Shown: in pieces, positions 34,970 through 43,747 of the stretch | Numbering within the stretch: position 1 is the first letter of the stretch | Layout: the number at the start of each line of letters is the position of its first letter | Source of the DNA: Spirosoma pollinicola | GTDB taxonomy: Bacteria > Bacteroidota > Bacteroidia > Cytophagales > Spirosomataceae | Direction: 5' to 3' | DNA length: 64,000 nt | NCBI RefSeq assembly: GCF_002831565.1 | Contig: NZ_CP025096.1 | Location: forward strand, 2,891,027-2,955,026 | Translations under genes and position numbers: made by a program | The notes under the pieces: generated by a model | The model's database searches: none | Seen by the model: only the letters and a program-made list of their open reading frames with translations | Told to the model about the DNA's origin: nothing

Positions 34970-36241
34970 ATGACAACAGTTTCTTGCGGAATAGATTTTG
35001 GCACATCGAATACAAGCGTAGCCATTGATAAAGACGGCGAAATCAGCCTGGTACCCGTTGAGCAATCTCATGTAACTATACCCAGTGCCATCTTCTTTCA
35101 ACGGACCGATAATAAAGGAGTGTATGGACGAATGGCCGTTAATTTATTCCTCGACCGTGAGCAGGGCCGTTTCATGCGTAGTTTAAAGCGGGTGCTGGGT
35201 ACCTCGCTCATGAAACAGGGGACCGTCGTTAACGGTGTATCCATGAATTTCTCGGCCATCATAACGTCTTTTCTAGAACACGTAAAAAATAAAGCTGATT
35301 TGACTGCGGGTCAGGAAATTGAGCATGTCATTATGGGCCGCCCCGTTCATTTTGTCGACAACGACCCCGAAGCCGACATCCGGGCACAGGCCGAATTGAG
35401 TGTGATTGCCAAACGGATTGGATTTAAACACATCGACTTTCAGTTCGAGCCTATTGCTGCGGCCTTTGCTCACGAAGTTCGGCTGAGTGGCGAAAAGCTG
35501 GCCATTGTCGTCGATCTGGGTGGCGGAACGTCTGACTTTACCGTCATAAAACTCTCAAATAAATACATCCACAAGCCCGATCGAACGTCTGATATTCTGG
35601 CCAATACCGGCGTTCGGGTTGGGGGAAATGATTTTGATAAAGAGCTAAGTTTATCGGCCATTATGCCCGAACTGGGTTACCGCAGTACATATGGCGATAA
35701 AAATCTGGAAGTGCCTATAAAACAGTATCAGGATCTGGCCGAATGGAGTAAGGTGAACTTTTTGTATACCACCAAACTCATCATGCAAACCCGGCAGATC
35801 CTCCATCAGTCGCACGACAAAAAACGATACAGTCGGCTGTTGAACGTGCTGGAACACGAAACGGGGCACACGCTTTTGTCGGCTGCCGAGGAAACAAAAA
35901 TTGCTCTTACAGACCATCAGCAGCATAAGGCTCTGTTCGATTTTATAGAAGAAGACTTTTCGATAACTATAAAACGTGATCTTTTTGAAAAGTCCATTCA
36001 CGGCGAAGTTGAAAAAATAGCCGCTTCGGCCCGGCAGTGCCTTCAGGATGCGGGGGTTAAAAAGGAAGATATCGACCTTGTTATTCTCACCGGCGGCTCT
36101 ACCGAAGTCCATTCCATACAAACCGAATTTAAACGACTCTTTCCCAATGCGGCCATTGCTGACGAGAATAAACTCTCCAGCGTTGGTCTCGGTCTTGCCT
36201 ATGAGAGCCGGAATAAATTTGGCAATAACGGTTTTCATTGA
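34970..36241 (+). CDS. Hsp70-family protein, YegD-like
   Basis: 423 residues. ATG 34970 (MTTVSCGIDFGTSNTSVAI) is preferred over an upstream TTG. The actin-like ATPase fold is complete: phosphate-1 GIDFGTSNTS, phosphate-2 VVDLGGGTSDF, connect region and adenosine motif ILTGGSTEVHSIQ. The length and the absence of a beta-sandwich substrate domain place it with the YegD group of truncated Hsp70 proteins, whose clients are unknown. It stands alone between REP copy 3 and an iron-permease-like gene, with no DnaJ or GrpE nearby. Confidence 0.9.
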   Translation: MTTVSCGIDFGTSNTSVAIDKDGEISLVPVEQSHVTIPSAIFFQRTDNKGVYGRMAVNLFLDREQGRFMRSLKRVLGTSLMKQGTVVNGVSMNFSAIITSFLEHVKNKADLTAGQEIEHVIMGRPVHFVDNDPEADIRAQAELSVIAKRIGFKHIDFQFEPIAAAFAHEVRLSGEKLAIVVDLGGGTSDFTVIKLSNKYIHKPDRTSDILANTGVRVGGNDFDKELSLSAIMPELGYRSTYGDKNLEVPIKQYQDLAEWSKVNFLYTTKLIMQTRQILHQSHDKKRYSRLLNVLEHETGHTLLSAAEETKIALTDHQQHKALFDFIEEDFSITIKRDLFEKSIHGEVEKIAASARQCLQDAGVKKEDIDLVILTGGSTEVHSIQTEFKRLFPNAAIADENKLSSVGLGLAYESRNKFGNNGFH

Positions 36242-36265
36242 ATAACAGGATTCGTCTGAAAGCGA

Positions 36266-36316
36266 GGGCCAACTGACGTCAAAAAGGCATTTTCTGGCAT
36301 TAGTTGGCCTTTTTAA
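36266..36316 (+). terminator. Hairpin terminator
   Basis: Stem GGGCCAACT / AGTTGGCCT enclosing an inner A-rich hairpin, followed by TTTTT. It begins 25 bp past the Hsp70-like stop. Confidence 0.7.
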
Positions 36317-36379
36317 TTTCATAAGGCACCCTGCTGCATCGTTTACGTAGTAATCATCCTTTTTAACTTTCCTGCTCGT

Positions 36380-36946
36380 ATGAATACCAATTCATTTACC
36401 AAATTTTTTGAGCGATTTGCCTCTAAAGCAACACAGGCTACAGGCTCTTCAACCGCTTTTTTGATGGCGTTACTTACGATCATCATCTGGATTATTACCG
36501 GACCTGTTTTTGGTTATTCAGACACATGGCAGCTTGTTATCAACACAGGTACGACAATCATTACCTTTTTGATGGTCTTTCTGATTCAGAAATCGCAGAA
36601 TAAGGACTCATTGGCTATGCAGCTTAAACTCAATGAGTTGATTGCCGTAAACAACAAAGCCAGCAATCGGCTGCTAAATGTAGAAGATCTGACCGAAACA
36701 GAACTACACGCGCTACATCAATTCTTCGGCAAATTGGTCGAAAAAGCGAAAACAGAAGCAAACCTGTCTGAATCGCACTCCGTTGAAGAAGCCGAAGATA
36801 TTCATGAAGACAAAGTTGAGGTTTTAAGACAACGGCAAGCCGATCGCCGGAAAAATAGACCAGCGTCAAAATCGACTGCTCTGCCGAATGTAAAACCATC
36901 CAAAAAATCGTCTAGCCCTAAGAACACCAGCAATCCCGATCAGTAA
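36380..36946 (+). CDS. Low-affinity iron permease family membrane protein
   Basis: 188 residues matching the low-affinity iron permease family (Pfam PF04120 type). The amphipathic N-terminus FFERFASKATQATGSSTAF is the family signature. It is followed by two membrane segments (about 25-42 and 50-70) and FLIQKSQNKDSLAMQLKLNELI. The C-terminal tail (about 130-188) is acidic, then strongly Lys/Ser/Pro-rich, unlike the short bacterial versions. Bacterial members are not shown to carry iron, so the transport role is by name only. Confidence 0.85.
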   Translation: MNTNSFTKFFERFASKATQATGSSTAFLMALLTIIIWIITGPVFGYSDTWQLVINTGTTIITFLMVFLIQKSQNKDSLAMQLKLNELIAVNNKASNRLLNVEDLTETELHALHQFFGKLVEKAKTEANLSESHSVEEAEDIHEDKVEVLRQRQADRRKNRPASKSTALPNVKPSKKSSSPKNTSNPDQ

Positions 36947-37132
36947 GGTTACAGGCCCTGGACCGTCTGGAGATATTTTAAAGACGTTTTGTCTGTAATT
37001 TTGTTTAGCATGTAAACAGGTTTTTAGTCTGAAAACAGGCTCGTTTACCAGCAACTAACTTCGATACGGCTATCGAACGGTTTATCTTTTTCGTAAAACT
37101 GGTAAACTATATTTTCCAGACAGTATCAACGC

Positions 37133-39160
37133 ATGAATCAGCCTTTTGCCGCTCAATCAACTTCTCTTCTACCAGACGAAGAAGCTTTGCTTCGACGTTC
37201 TTATGATCAATTGCAAACAGCCCTTAGTATTGGGTTGATTGCTACCTGGTTTTGGGACATCCAAACCGATAAAGTTTACGGCGACTTGAATCTTTTCCGG
37301 CTGTTCGGCATCCCAGAACATTCCCTAACAGTTGGACTTCCACTACACACATTTACAGATCAAATACATCCTGACGACCAGTCGCGGGTTACTCATCTCA
37401 TCAATGAGGCCATTCAGTCAGGTACGATGTATGAAGCAGAATTCCGCACCATGCCTGATGGCCCCATGAAGTGGGTCCTTGCCCGGGGAAAGGCAACGTA
37501 TGATAAAGATGGGCAACCCCTTACCCTGTCGGGAGCACTGGTCGATGTCACAGAACGCAAGCAGGTTGAACTGCGCTCACAAATAGCCGAAACCAGTCTT
37601 CGGCTTTCCGTTGAAGCGGCACGAATGGGCACCTGGGACTATCAGCCCCTTTCAGGTGAGTTAACGTGGTCTGATCGTACAAAAGAACTCTTTGGTCTCC
37701 CTTTAACAGCAGCTATAGACTACAACGTCTTTTTGCAGTGTGTTCATCCCGACGACCGAGAAGCAACTGACCGGGCTGTGCAGGCCATTTTACAGCCAGA
37801 CAGCAACGGGCGATTTGCCTGTGAATACCGAATTGTGGACACTAAAGGCGGGCTCATACGTTGGATCCGATCAAACGGACAGGCTTTTTTTAACGAGCAG
37901 GGAGCTGTTTACCAATTCATTGGTACCGTCATCGACATTACTTCTGACAAAGAAAATGAGTCGCTCTTACAACGACGTGTTGAGGAGCAAACGTACATTC
38001 TGGAACAACAGGCACATCAATTGCGGACAACGCTGGATGCTTCCATCAATAGCATTATTGCCATGACCGCTCTACGAGACGACACTAATACGATTGTCGA
38101 CTTCATGATGGATACGGCTAATGAAGCGGTCATAAAAAGTAATTTCATGACACCCGAGCAGATAATTGGCCGAACATTATTAACGGTTTTTCCGGGCAAT
38201 AAAGAGAACGGCTTTTTTGATCTCTATGTACGGGTTGTTGAAACGGGCAAGGCGGAACAAAGCAGTCAATATTACCGGGATGAATTTGGTCTTGAAGGCT
38301 GGTTTGAAGTATCGGCGGTTAAGCAGGGTAATGATGGCGTGGTGGTTACTTATAATAACATCACCGAACGAAAACGGGCCGAATTGGCTGCTTTGCAACA
38401 AGAGAAAGAGCTCAAAGAAGCCAATGCTGAACTCCGCCGTTCCAATGAAAACCTTCAGCAATTTGCCCACATTGCCTCGCATGATTTGCAGGAACCACTC
38501 CGGCGCATCCAGGCGTTTAGTGACATCCTGCAAAACCAGTTTGTCGACAGTCTTTCCGACGGTGAGCGGGATATGGTTCGTCGTGTTCAGAAGTCAGCTC
38601 AACGAATGCAGTTGCTTATCAAAGACCTACTACTTTACTCGCAACTCAGTACCCAGCGCGACTCGTTCACAACGGTATCCCTTACGAACGTGCTTTCAGA
38701 TGTCGTATCGGATTTAGAGATGACTATATCCGAGAAGAATGCAACTATTGATGTAGCCCCCTTGCCACAGGTTTATGGAAGCGCCCCGCGACTTCGGCAA
38801 CTTTTTCAGAATCTGATCACCAACGCGCTCAAGTTTTCATCACCCGGCGTCTTACCGCTTATTCAAATTCGTTTCCGGGCGGCTCAACCTAACGAACTCC
38901 CCGCCGACCTGCACGATCAGGCAAGCCAGCCTTTTTGGTTGATTTCTGTGGCCGATAATGGCATTGGGTTCGATGAACGTTACAAAGACCGAATTTTTAC
39001 ACCCTTCCAGCGCTTACATAATCCAGCCACGTATAGTGGAACAGGCATCGGTCTGGCTATTTGCCAGCGCGTTACCGAGAGTCATGGCGGGAGCATCGAT
39101 GTGAGCAGCGAAGAGAACAAAGGCTCAACCTTTAAAGTGTTTTTGCCTGCGCTTGTTTAA
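37133..39160 (+). CDS. Multi-PAS sensor histidine kinase
   Basis: 675-residue cytoplasmic kinase with no membrane segments. At least three PAS domains are visible (about 25-150, 155-285 and 300-420), the first two of the PAS_3/PAC type ending in DVTERK-like blocks. A coiled-coil helix (about 420-440) joins them to the HisKA domain with His450 in HIASHDLQEPLRRI. HATPase_c shows FQNLITNALKFS, DNGIGFDE and GTGIGLAICQRV. This layout is typical of light, redox or cyclic-signal kinases related to phytochrome partners. It is convergent with the phytochrome operon, so a shared signal is possible but unproven. Its stop lies in an inverted repeat arm. Confidence 0.92.
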   Translation: MNQPFAAQSTSLLPDEEALLRRSYDQLQTALSIGLIATWFWDIQTDKVYGDLNLFRLFGIPEHSLTVGLPLHTFTDQIHPDDQSRVTHLINEAIQSGTMYEAEFRTMPDGPMKWVLARGKATYDKDGQPLTLSGALVDVTERKQVELRSQIAETSLRLSVEAARMGTWDYQPLSGELTWSDRTKELFGLPLTAAIDYNVFLQCVHPDDREATDRAVQAILQPDSNGRFACEYRIVDTKGGLIRWIRSNGQAFFNEQGAVYQFIGTVIDITSDKENESLLQRRVEEQTYILEQQAHQLRTTLDASINSIIAMTALRDDTNTIVDFMMDTANEAVIKSNFMTPEQIIGRTLLTVFPGNKENGFFDLYVRVVETGKAEQSSQYYRDEFGLEGWFEVSAVKQGNDGVVVTYNNITERKRAELAALQQEKELKEANAELRRSNENLQQFAHIASHDLQEPLRRIQAFSDILQNQFVDSLSDGERDMVRRVQKSAQRMQLLIKDLLLYSQLSTQRDSFTTVSLTNVLSDVVSDLEMTISEKNATIDVAPLPQVYGSAPRLRQLFQNLITNALKFSSPGVLPLIQIRFRAAQPNELPADLHDQASQPFWLISVADNGIGFDERYKDRIFTPFQRLHNPATYSGTGIGLAICQRVTESHGGSIDVSSEENKGSTFKVFLPALV

Positions 39161-39246
39161 CCACAGAGACACAAAGTGCATAGAGGTCAATTGGGGAATT
39201 AAGTTCCCTCTTCAACCTCTGTGCACTTTGTGCCTCTGTGGTTAAA
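39156..39246. repeat. Inverted repeat, CACAGAG family
   Basis: 32-bp arms with two mismatches, opening TTTAACCACAGAGACACAAA. The left arm contains the stop of the PAS kinase (39158-39160). It shares the outer TTAACCACAGAGAC word with the repeat at 8530-8650. Confidence 0.85.
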
Positions 39247-39281
39247 TCATTTTTTTGATTGGCGTGCAACAACGTCCGCCA

Positions 39282-39872
39282 TCAATTAATCTGGCTTATT
39301 TCTGGCTGGTTTTGCAGTAAAACGCGTTGATAAAGCGCAAATGCCCGACCCGCCGAGGCCACCACATCATCGGCAAAAGGTGTACCCTTCTGAGTCAGGA
39401 ACGTCCCGAAGTTCTTCCAGTTACTACCGGTAGCGGGGCCGTAACCCTGATAGAACCGGGCATGTGTCAACAAGGGTTGAATAGCTTCGTTTTGCTGCAA
39501 CAGCCGCCCTATAATCGTGCCGCCTAACATAGATCCTTCACCAACGTAGGTAGCACCCAACAAGGCAACGGGCGACCAATCGGCAAATAACTCGGGCATA
39601 GGCGCGGGTAATGTTGCCTGTAAGTAGGCCAGATCAGCTACCAGCCAGGAAGTTTTCCGGCGAATTTCGGGCTCATAGTCCTGAAAAAAATCGGCATGGC
39701 TGTCGATAGCCGTTTCCAGCGCCTGATGAAACACCAGGTGAGTACGCAATAAATGCGTATAGTCAATAGGCGAAAGCGTACCGTTACGTAGTGCTTCTGT
39801 ATAAAAAAGCTGCTCGGTTTCTTCATGCAATGGTCGCGTTTCCTGCCGCAACCGGCTCAGCAAATCACTCAT
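39282..39872 (-). CDS. Biliverdin-producing heme oxygenase
   Basis: 196 residues, all-helical. It cleaves heme to biliverdin, CO and iron. The proximal heme ligand is His16 in RPLHEETE. The distal-helix Gly block is seen as YVGEGSMLGGTIIG, equivalent to the usual YVLEGSxLGG. It is last in the order phytochrome, response regulator, heme oxygenase, with its ATG overlapping the regulator stop by four bases (ATGA), so translation is coupled. It therefore supplies the biliverdin chromophore for the phytochrome encoded in the same operon. Confidence 0.92.
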   Translation of the reverse strand: MSDLLSRLRQETRPLHEETEQLFYTEALRNGTLSPIDYTHLLRTHLVFHQALETAIDSHADFFQDYEPEIRRKTSWLVADLAYLQATLPAPMPELFADWSPVALLGATYVGEGSMLGGTIIGRLLQQNEAIQPLLTHARFYQGYGPATGSNWKNFGTFLTQKGTPFADDVVASAGRAFALYQRVLLQNQPEISQIN

Positions 39873-40300
39873 TTGTAGTCAATTCGGGTATTGTTCTCCA
39901 GCCAGAAATCGCACATTTTTTCAAGGACAGCACCTGTTGCCTGATAGCTGCCGGGTTTTACCACATAGGCATTGATACCTGCTTCGTAGGCCGATTTAAT
40001 GTCTTTAGGATTATCGGACGTACTAAATGCCACAATAGGCAGATAGCGTGTGCGCGCAAAGGCACGCGTTTGCTCCAGCACGTCAAGACCACTCAAACCA
40101 TCCAGATTCAGATCGAGGAGGAGCAGTTTTGGCAGGGTTGTTTTCTGTTGCTCATATCGCCCCTGCTCTCTTAAATAATCAAGGGCTTCGGAGCCGCTGC
40201 TGAAAACGGTGTATGTGATGGATCGATTCAGTTTCCGTATCAGGCGACCAAATATGTCCGCATCGTTCGGATTGTCTTCAACATATAGTACGTCGATCAT
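39869..40300 (-). CDS. Single-domain response regulator (phytochrome partner)
   Basis: 143-residue receiver domain without output domain, of the Rcp1 type. Acidic pocket Glu8-Asp9, phospho-acceptor Asp63 in LLLLDLNLDG, conserved Ser in AFSTSDNP and Lys in YVVKPGSYQ. It starts 7 bp after the phytochrome stop and overlaps the heme oxygenase start. Its position makes it the phosphate acceptor of the phytochrome kinase. With no output domain, it must act by protein contact or pass phosphate on. Confidence 0.93.
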   Translation of the reverse strand: MIDVLYVEDNPNDADIFGRLIRKLNRSITYTVFSSGSEALDYLREQGRYEQQKTTLPKLLLLDLNLDGLSGLDVLEQTRAFARTRYLPIVAFSTSDNPKDIKSAYEAGINAYVVKPGSYQATGAVLEKMCDFWLENNTRIDYK

Positions 40301-40307
40301 GCCTTTA

Positions 40308-42548
40308 TTATGTTGCCGGTATTACTGGAAATGAAACAAAAAAGGTAGTGCCCTGGTTTGGCTCGCTATGGAACCAGATTTTGCCCTGGTGCCGGTTAAC
40401 AATGCGTTTGACAATGGCCAGCCCAACCCCCGACCCGTCGAAGGCGCGTGCATTTTCCAGCCGCTTGAACAGGTCAAATATTTTGCCGGCCTGTTTCATA
40501 TCGAAGCCAATGCCATTGTCCTCAATCGAATAAATAACTTCGCCATCGGTTTGAACGCCTTTAATCCGAACCACTGCTTCAGTTGTCAGTTGGGTGTATT
40601 TGGCCGCATTACTCAGCAGGTTTGTAAACAGCTGGAGCGCCATAGTAGGGTCGGCCTTGATAGCCGGCGTTTCACCAATGTCGAAATGGAGCAAACGATC
40701 TTTTGTCGTTACCATAATTTCTTCCCTGATGCCGTCCAGCAGTTGACGCATATCAATCGGCTGCGTATCCAGTTCAGAGCGCCCCATTCGCGAATAGTAC
40801 AGAATATGGCGAATAAGCTGGCGCATCCGATCAGTCGAGTCGATCACTTTTTGCAGTAGAGCCTGTGCATCGGGCGTCAGATCAGCCCCATATTCTTCAA
40901 CTAAAATTTCTGTATAACACCGAATGGACGATAAGGGCGTCCGTAAATCGTGCGATACCGTGTAACTGAAGGCGTCCAGTTCTTCGTAAGCCAGTTGAAG
41001 CCGCTGGTTCAGCAGCCGGATTTCGTTGGCCTGTTTCGTTACGATCTGCAAAATATCTTCCCGCAGTTTCACCACAACCGAAATTTCGGCTTCGCTCCAG
41101 GGCTCAGACGTATTATGCACAATTTCGGTCCAGGCGGCAAAACTTTTACGGGGACTCAGCCGACGTGTTCCATCATCTTCGACGGTTACGGGCTTGTCGG
41201 GGTTGCCTGCCCACGTAACCTGTTCGATACGCTCAGGCTTGAACCAGAAAAGGTACTCGTTCAACTCCCTCGACAGCACGATGGTCAATAAGCCCGCGCC
41301 CACAGCCCTAAATGTTTCGGCGGGTGGGTATAGATTGGGCAGTTGGTTGGTTTCCAGAAACGATTCGGTACCGGTTGCTCCTACCCAGTCGCCTAGTGCC
41401 CGAATGGCGTTTTCATCTGGCGTTGCACCTAGTCGATATACCTTGTTGTTGAACAGTAAAGCGGCTCCGGTGGCCCCGGTCACATGGAGGGCAGTAATAG
41501 GGAGCTTCGTGAGGGCACGCACCACGTCGTCGCTCAGCAAGAGCTGCTCATGCAGTTGCTGACCTGTTTGCTGGTATTGAAGAAGGTTTGTCTGATCCTC
41601 TTTGTCTTTGCGGAACTCCAGAGAAGCCGACAGCAGCTGGCTCACAAATTTTGCTGCCTGCCGTGCCGGAAAATCGACAAAGCGAGGGCTGGTGTTATGG
41701 CAGGAAATCAAGCCCCACAACTCACCCCGATACAACAGCGAAATACTCATAGACGCCTGTACGCCCATGTTTTTGAGGTATTCGATATGCACCGGCGACA
41801 CGGCCCTCAATACCGAGTGTGTCAGGTCAAGCGGTTGATTCTCAGGCCAGCCGGGCTTCGACAGAATGCGGGATGGCACACTGCCCGCATCGGCAATCAT
41901 ACGAACCAGATTGACCTTGTATAATTCGCGTGCCTGCCGGGGAATGTCTGTTGCCGGATAATGCAAACCCAGAAAAGGCTCCAGATCATCGTCTTTTTCT
42001 TCGGCAACGACCTTCCCATGCCAATCGGGCCCAAACCGGTAGACCATTACCCGGTCATAGCCGATAATACTTTTCACACGCCGGGCCGTATTTTGTAGCA
42101 GTTCGTCGAGGGTTCGACTGGATTGTACTTCGCTGAGTGCCTGAGCAATTAGTTGCTGATTGATCGACAGGTTCTGGTCATTGCCAATGGGTTCCCATTC
42201 GAGCAAAATCAGCCCCTTATAGTAATGAATAATGAGGTTCCAGTACTTACCGTTCAGGTGTAACCGATGTGGATTCATAGACTCCCACGATTCGTTACGA
42301 CCAACTACATTCAGAATTTCGATTAACGTACTACCGGGTAGATCGGTACCGGTCAGGAGCTTACTAATAGGTTGCCCCAACAATTGCGCGGCCTCTATAC
42401 CAGTTAGATCGACTATATTATCGCTGGCATGAACAATAGCGTACGTGTCGGGCTGTATGGCAATCAGATAGCCATAGGATTGAATATGACCGAGAATATG
42501 AATTGGCTCCCGTTCGCAGTTTGTTAAATCAATAATTGATGGAGTCAT
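40308..42548 (-). CDS. bphP: Bacteriophytochrome histidine kinase
   Basis: 746 residues. The start is placed at MTPSIIDLTNCEREPIHILG (42548), which puts the biliverdin-binding Cys at residue 11, as in other bacteriophytochromes. The order is PAS (about 15-120), GAF with DRVMVYRFGPDWHGKVVAEE and the PATDIPRQAR chromophore loop (about 140-310), PHY (about 330-500), HisKA with His533 in VSHDLRTPL, and HATPase_c with NLLSNAAKYT, DNGIGFDM and GSGVGLAIVKRI. It senses red/far-red light and phosphorylates the downstream receiver. All three genes are tightly packed, so they form one operon. Confidence 0.96.
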   Translation of the reverse strand: MTPSIIDLTNCEREPIHILGHIQSYGYLIAIQPDTYAIVHASDNIVDLTGIEAAQLLGQPISKLLTGTDLPGSTLIEILNVVGRNESWESMNPHRLHLNGKYWNLIIHYYKGLILLEWEPIGNDQNLSINQQLIAQALSEVQSSRTLDELLQNTARRVKSIIGYDRVMVYRFGPDWHGKVVAEEKDDDLEPFLGLHYPATDIPRQARELYKVNLVRMIADAGSVPSRILSKPGWPENQPLDLTHSVLRAVSPVHIEYLKNMGVQASMSISLLYRGELWGLISCHNTSPRFVDFPARQAAKFVSQLLSASLEFRKDKEDQTNLLQYQQTGQQLHEQLLLSDDVVRALTKLPITALHVTGATGAALLFNNKVYRLGATPDENAIRALGDWVGATGTESFLETNQLPNLYPPAETFRAVGAGLLTIVLSRELNEYLFWFKPERIEQVTWAGNPDKPVTVEDDGTRRLSPRKSFAAWTEIVHNTSEPWSEAEISVVVKLREDILQIVTKQANEIRLLNQRLQLAYEELDAFSYTVSHDLRTPLSSIRCYTEILVEEYGADLTPDAQALLQKVIDSTDRMRQLIRHILYYSRMGRSELDTQPIDMRQLLDGIREEIMVTTKDRLLHFDIGETPAIKADPTMALQLFTNLLSNAAKYTQLTTEAVVRIKGVQTDGEVIYSIEDNGIGFDMKQAGKIFDLFKRLENARAFDGSGVGLAIVKRIVNRHQGKIWFHSEPNQGTTFFVSFPVIPAT

Positions 42549-42771
42549 TGACAAATAGCCTATTGATAGCGAACGAAATCGTGTAGGCTGGCGAACGAAA
42601 ACGCGGAACAGAAAAACGCATAGTGACAAAGTGCAATATAAGCATACGGCTTCAGGAACTAAAGGAAACCTGTCAATCGCACAGATCGCACATATATAAA
42701 AACGATAGAAAGAGTAAATGTTTACCCATGAATGTATTTATTTGAAAAAGTACACCTAATCACCCGAATGC

Positions 42772-43689
42772 ATGTCTGCACAAATTTTAGTCATTGGTAG
42801 TTCAAACACCGATATGGTTGTAAAAGCCGACCGGCTACCGGCACCCGGCGAAACCGTAATTGGCGGTACATTTCTGATGAACGCAGGCGGAAAAGGGGCT
42901 AATCAGGCTGTGGGTGCCGCCCGGCTCATTACCAGTGCAGACTCGCGGGTAACGTTTGTCGCCAAAGTGGGTGCCGATATTTTCGGGCAGCAAGCGGTTA
43001 GCGGCTTTCGGGCCGAAGGTATCAATACGAATTATATCCTGACCGATACCGACCATCCGTCGGGGGTGGCGCTTATTAACGTCGATGCCGCTGGCGAGAA
43101 CTGCATAACCGTTGCTCCCGGCGCAAACGCTCATCTGCAACCAAACGAAACAGATGCCGCTTTACAGGCTGTCGACGCTGATTCACTGGTGTTGCTCCAA
43201 CTCGAAATTCCGCTGCCCACCGTTGAACACGCGGTCGAACAGGCCGCCAGCCGGGGGTTACGGGTCATTCTGAACCCTGCTCCGGCCAGGGCGTTGCCAT
43301 CGAGCCTGTTTCCTAATCTGTTCCTGATCACGCCCAACGAAACCGAAGCCGAATTACTGACGGGAATCCGTGTAACAGACGTGCAAAGTGCCGAACAGGC
43401 CGCCTTGACACTGCACGAGATGGGTGTATCCAATGTAGTGATTACCCTCGGCGTAAAGGGCGCGTATCTGCACACAGGCTCCGAAGGGCAACTGATCACC
43501 ACAGCAACCGTTGAGGCCGTGGATTCAACGGCCGCTGGCGACTGCTTTAACGGAGCCCTGGCGGTAGGCTTGTCGGAAGGGCAATCGCTTCCCGATGCTA
43601 TTGCTTTTGCCTGTAAAGCCGCGTCTATTTCTGTTACCCGTATGGGTGCGCAGGCGTCCATGCCGCACCGAAACGAATTGCAGGCTTAA
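42772..43689 (+). CDS. rbsK: Ribokinase
   Basis: 305-residue PfkB-family kinase that phosphorylates ribose to ribose 5-phosphate. The ribose-binding motif GGKGANQAVGAARL is present, along with NPAPARALP and the ATP/anion-hole AAGDCFNGALAVGL with the catalytic Asp. It starts at ATG 42772; an overlapping ATG four bases earlier is out of frame. It is divergent from bphP and 58 bp upstream of an ADP-ribosylglycohydrolase-family gene, which suggests a role in scavenging ribose from a riboside. No ribose ABC transporter is near, but a sugar transporter lies at 47716. Confidence 0.94.
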   Translation: MSAQILVIGSSNTDMVVKADRLPAPGETVIGGTFLMNAGGKGANQAVGAARLITSADSRVTFVAKVGADIFGQQAVSGFRAEGINTNYILTDTDHPSGVALINVDAAGENCITVAPGANAHLQPNETDAALQAVDADSLVLLQLEIPLPTVEHAVEQAASRGLRVILNPAPARALPSSLFPNLFLITPNETEAELLTGIRVTDVQSAEQAALTLHEMGVSNVVITLGVKGAYLHTGSEGQLITTATVEAVDSTAAGDCFNGALAVGLSEGQSLPDAIAFACKAASISVTRMGAQASMPHRNELQA

Positions 43690-43723
43690 AGCTCCCTGTT
43701 CATCTTTCACTCCGGCGACTCAG

Positions 43724-43747
43724 TTTCGCTCTTTCACCCTTTCACTC
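43724..43747. repeat. Single-arm GAAAGAG octamer block
   Basis: TTTCGCTCTTTCACCCTTTC, followed by ACTC, is one arm of the GAAAGAG(T/C) word family without a partner arm. It abuts the ATG at 43748. Confidence 0.6.

Noticed and set aside
35651-36322. 223-residue minus-strand frame over the end of the Hsp70-like gene
   Set aside because: Shadow of the Hsp70-like gene, which has all ATPase motifs.
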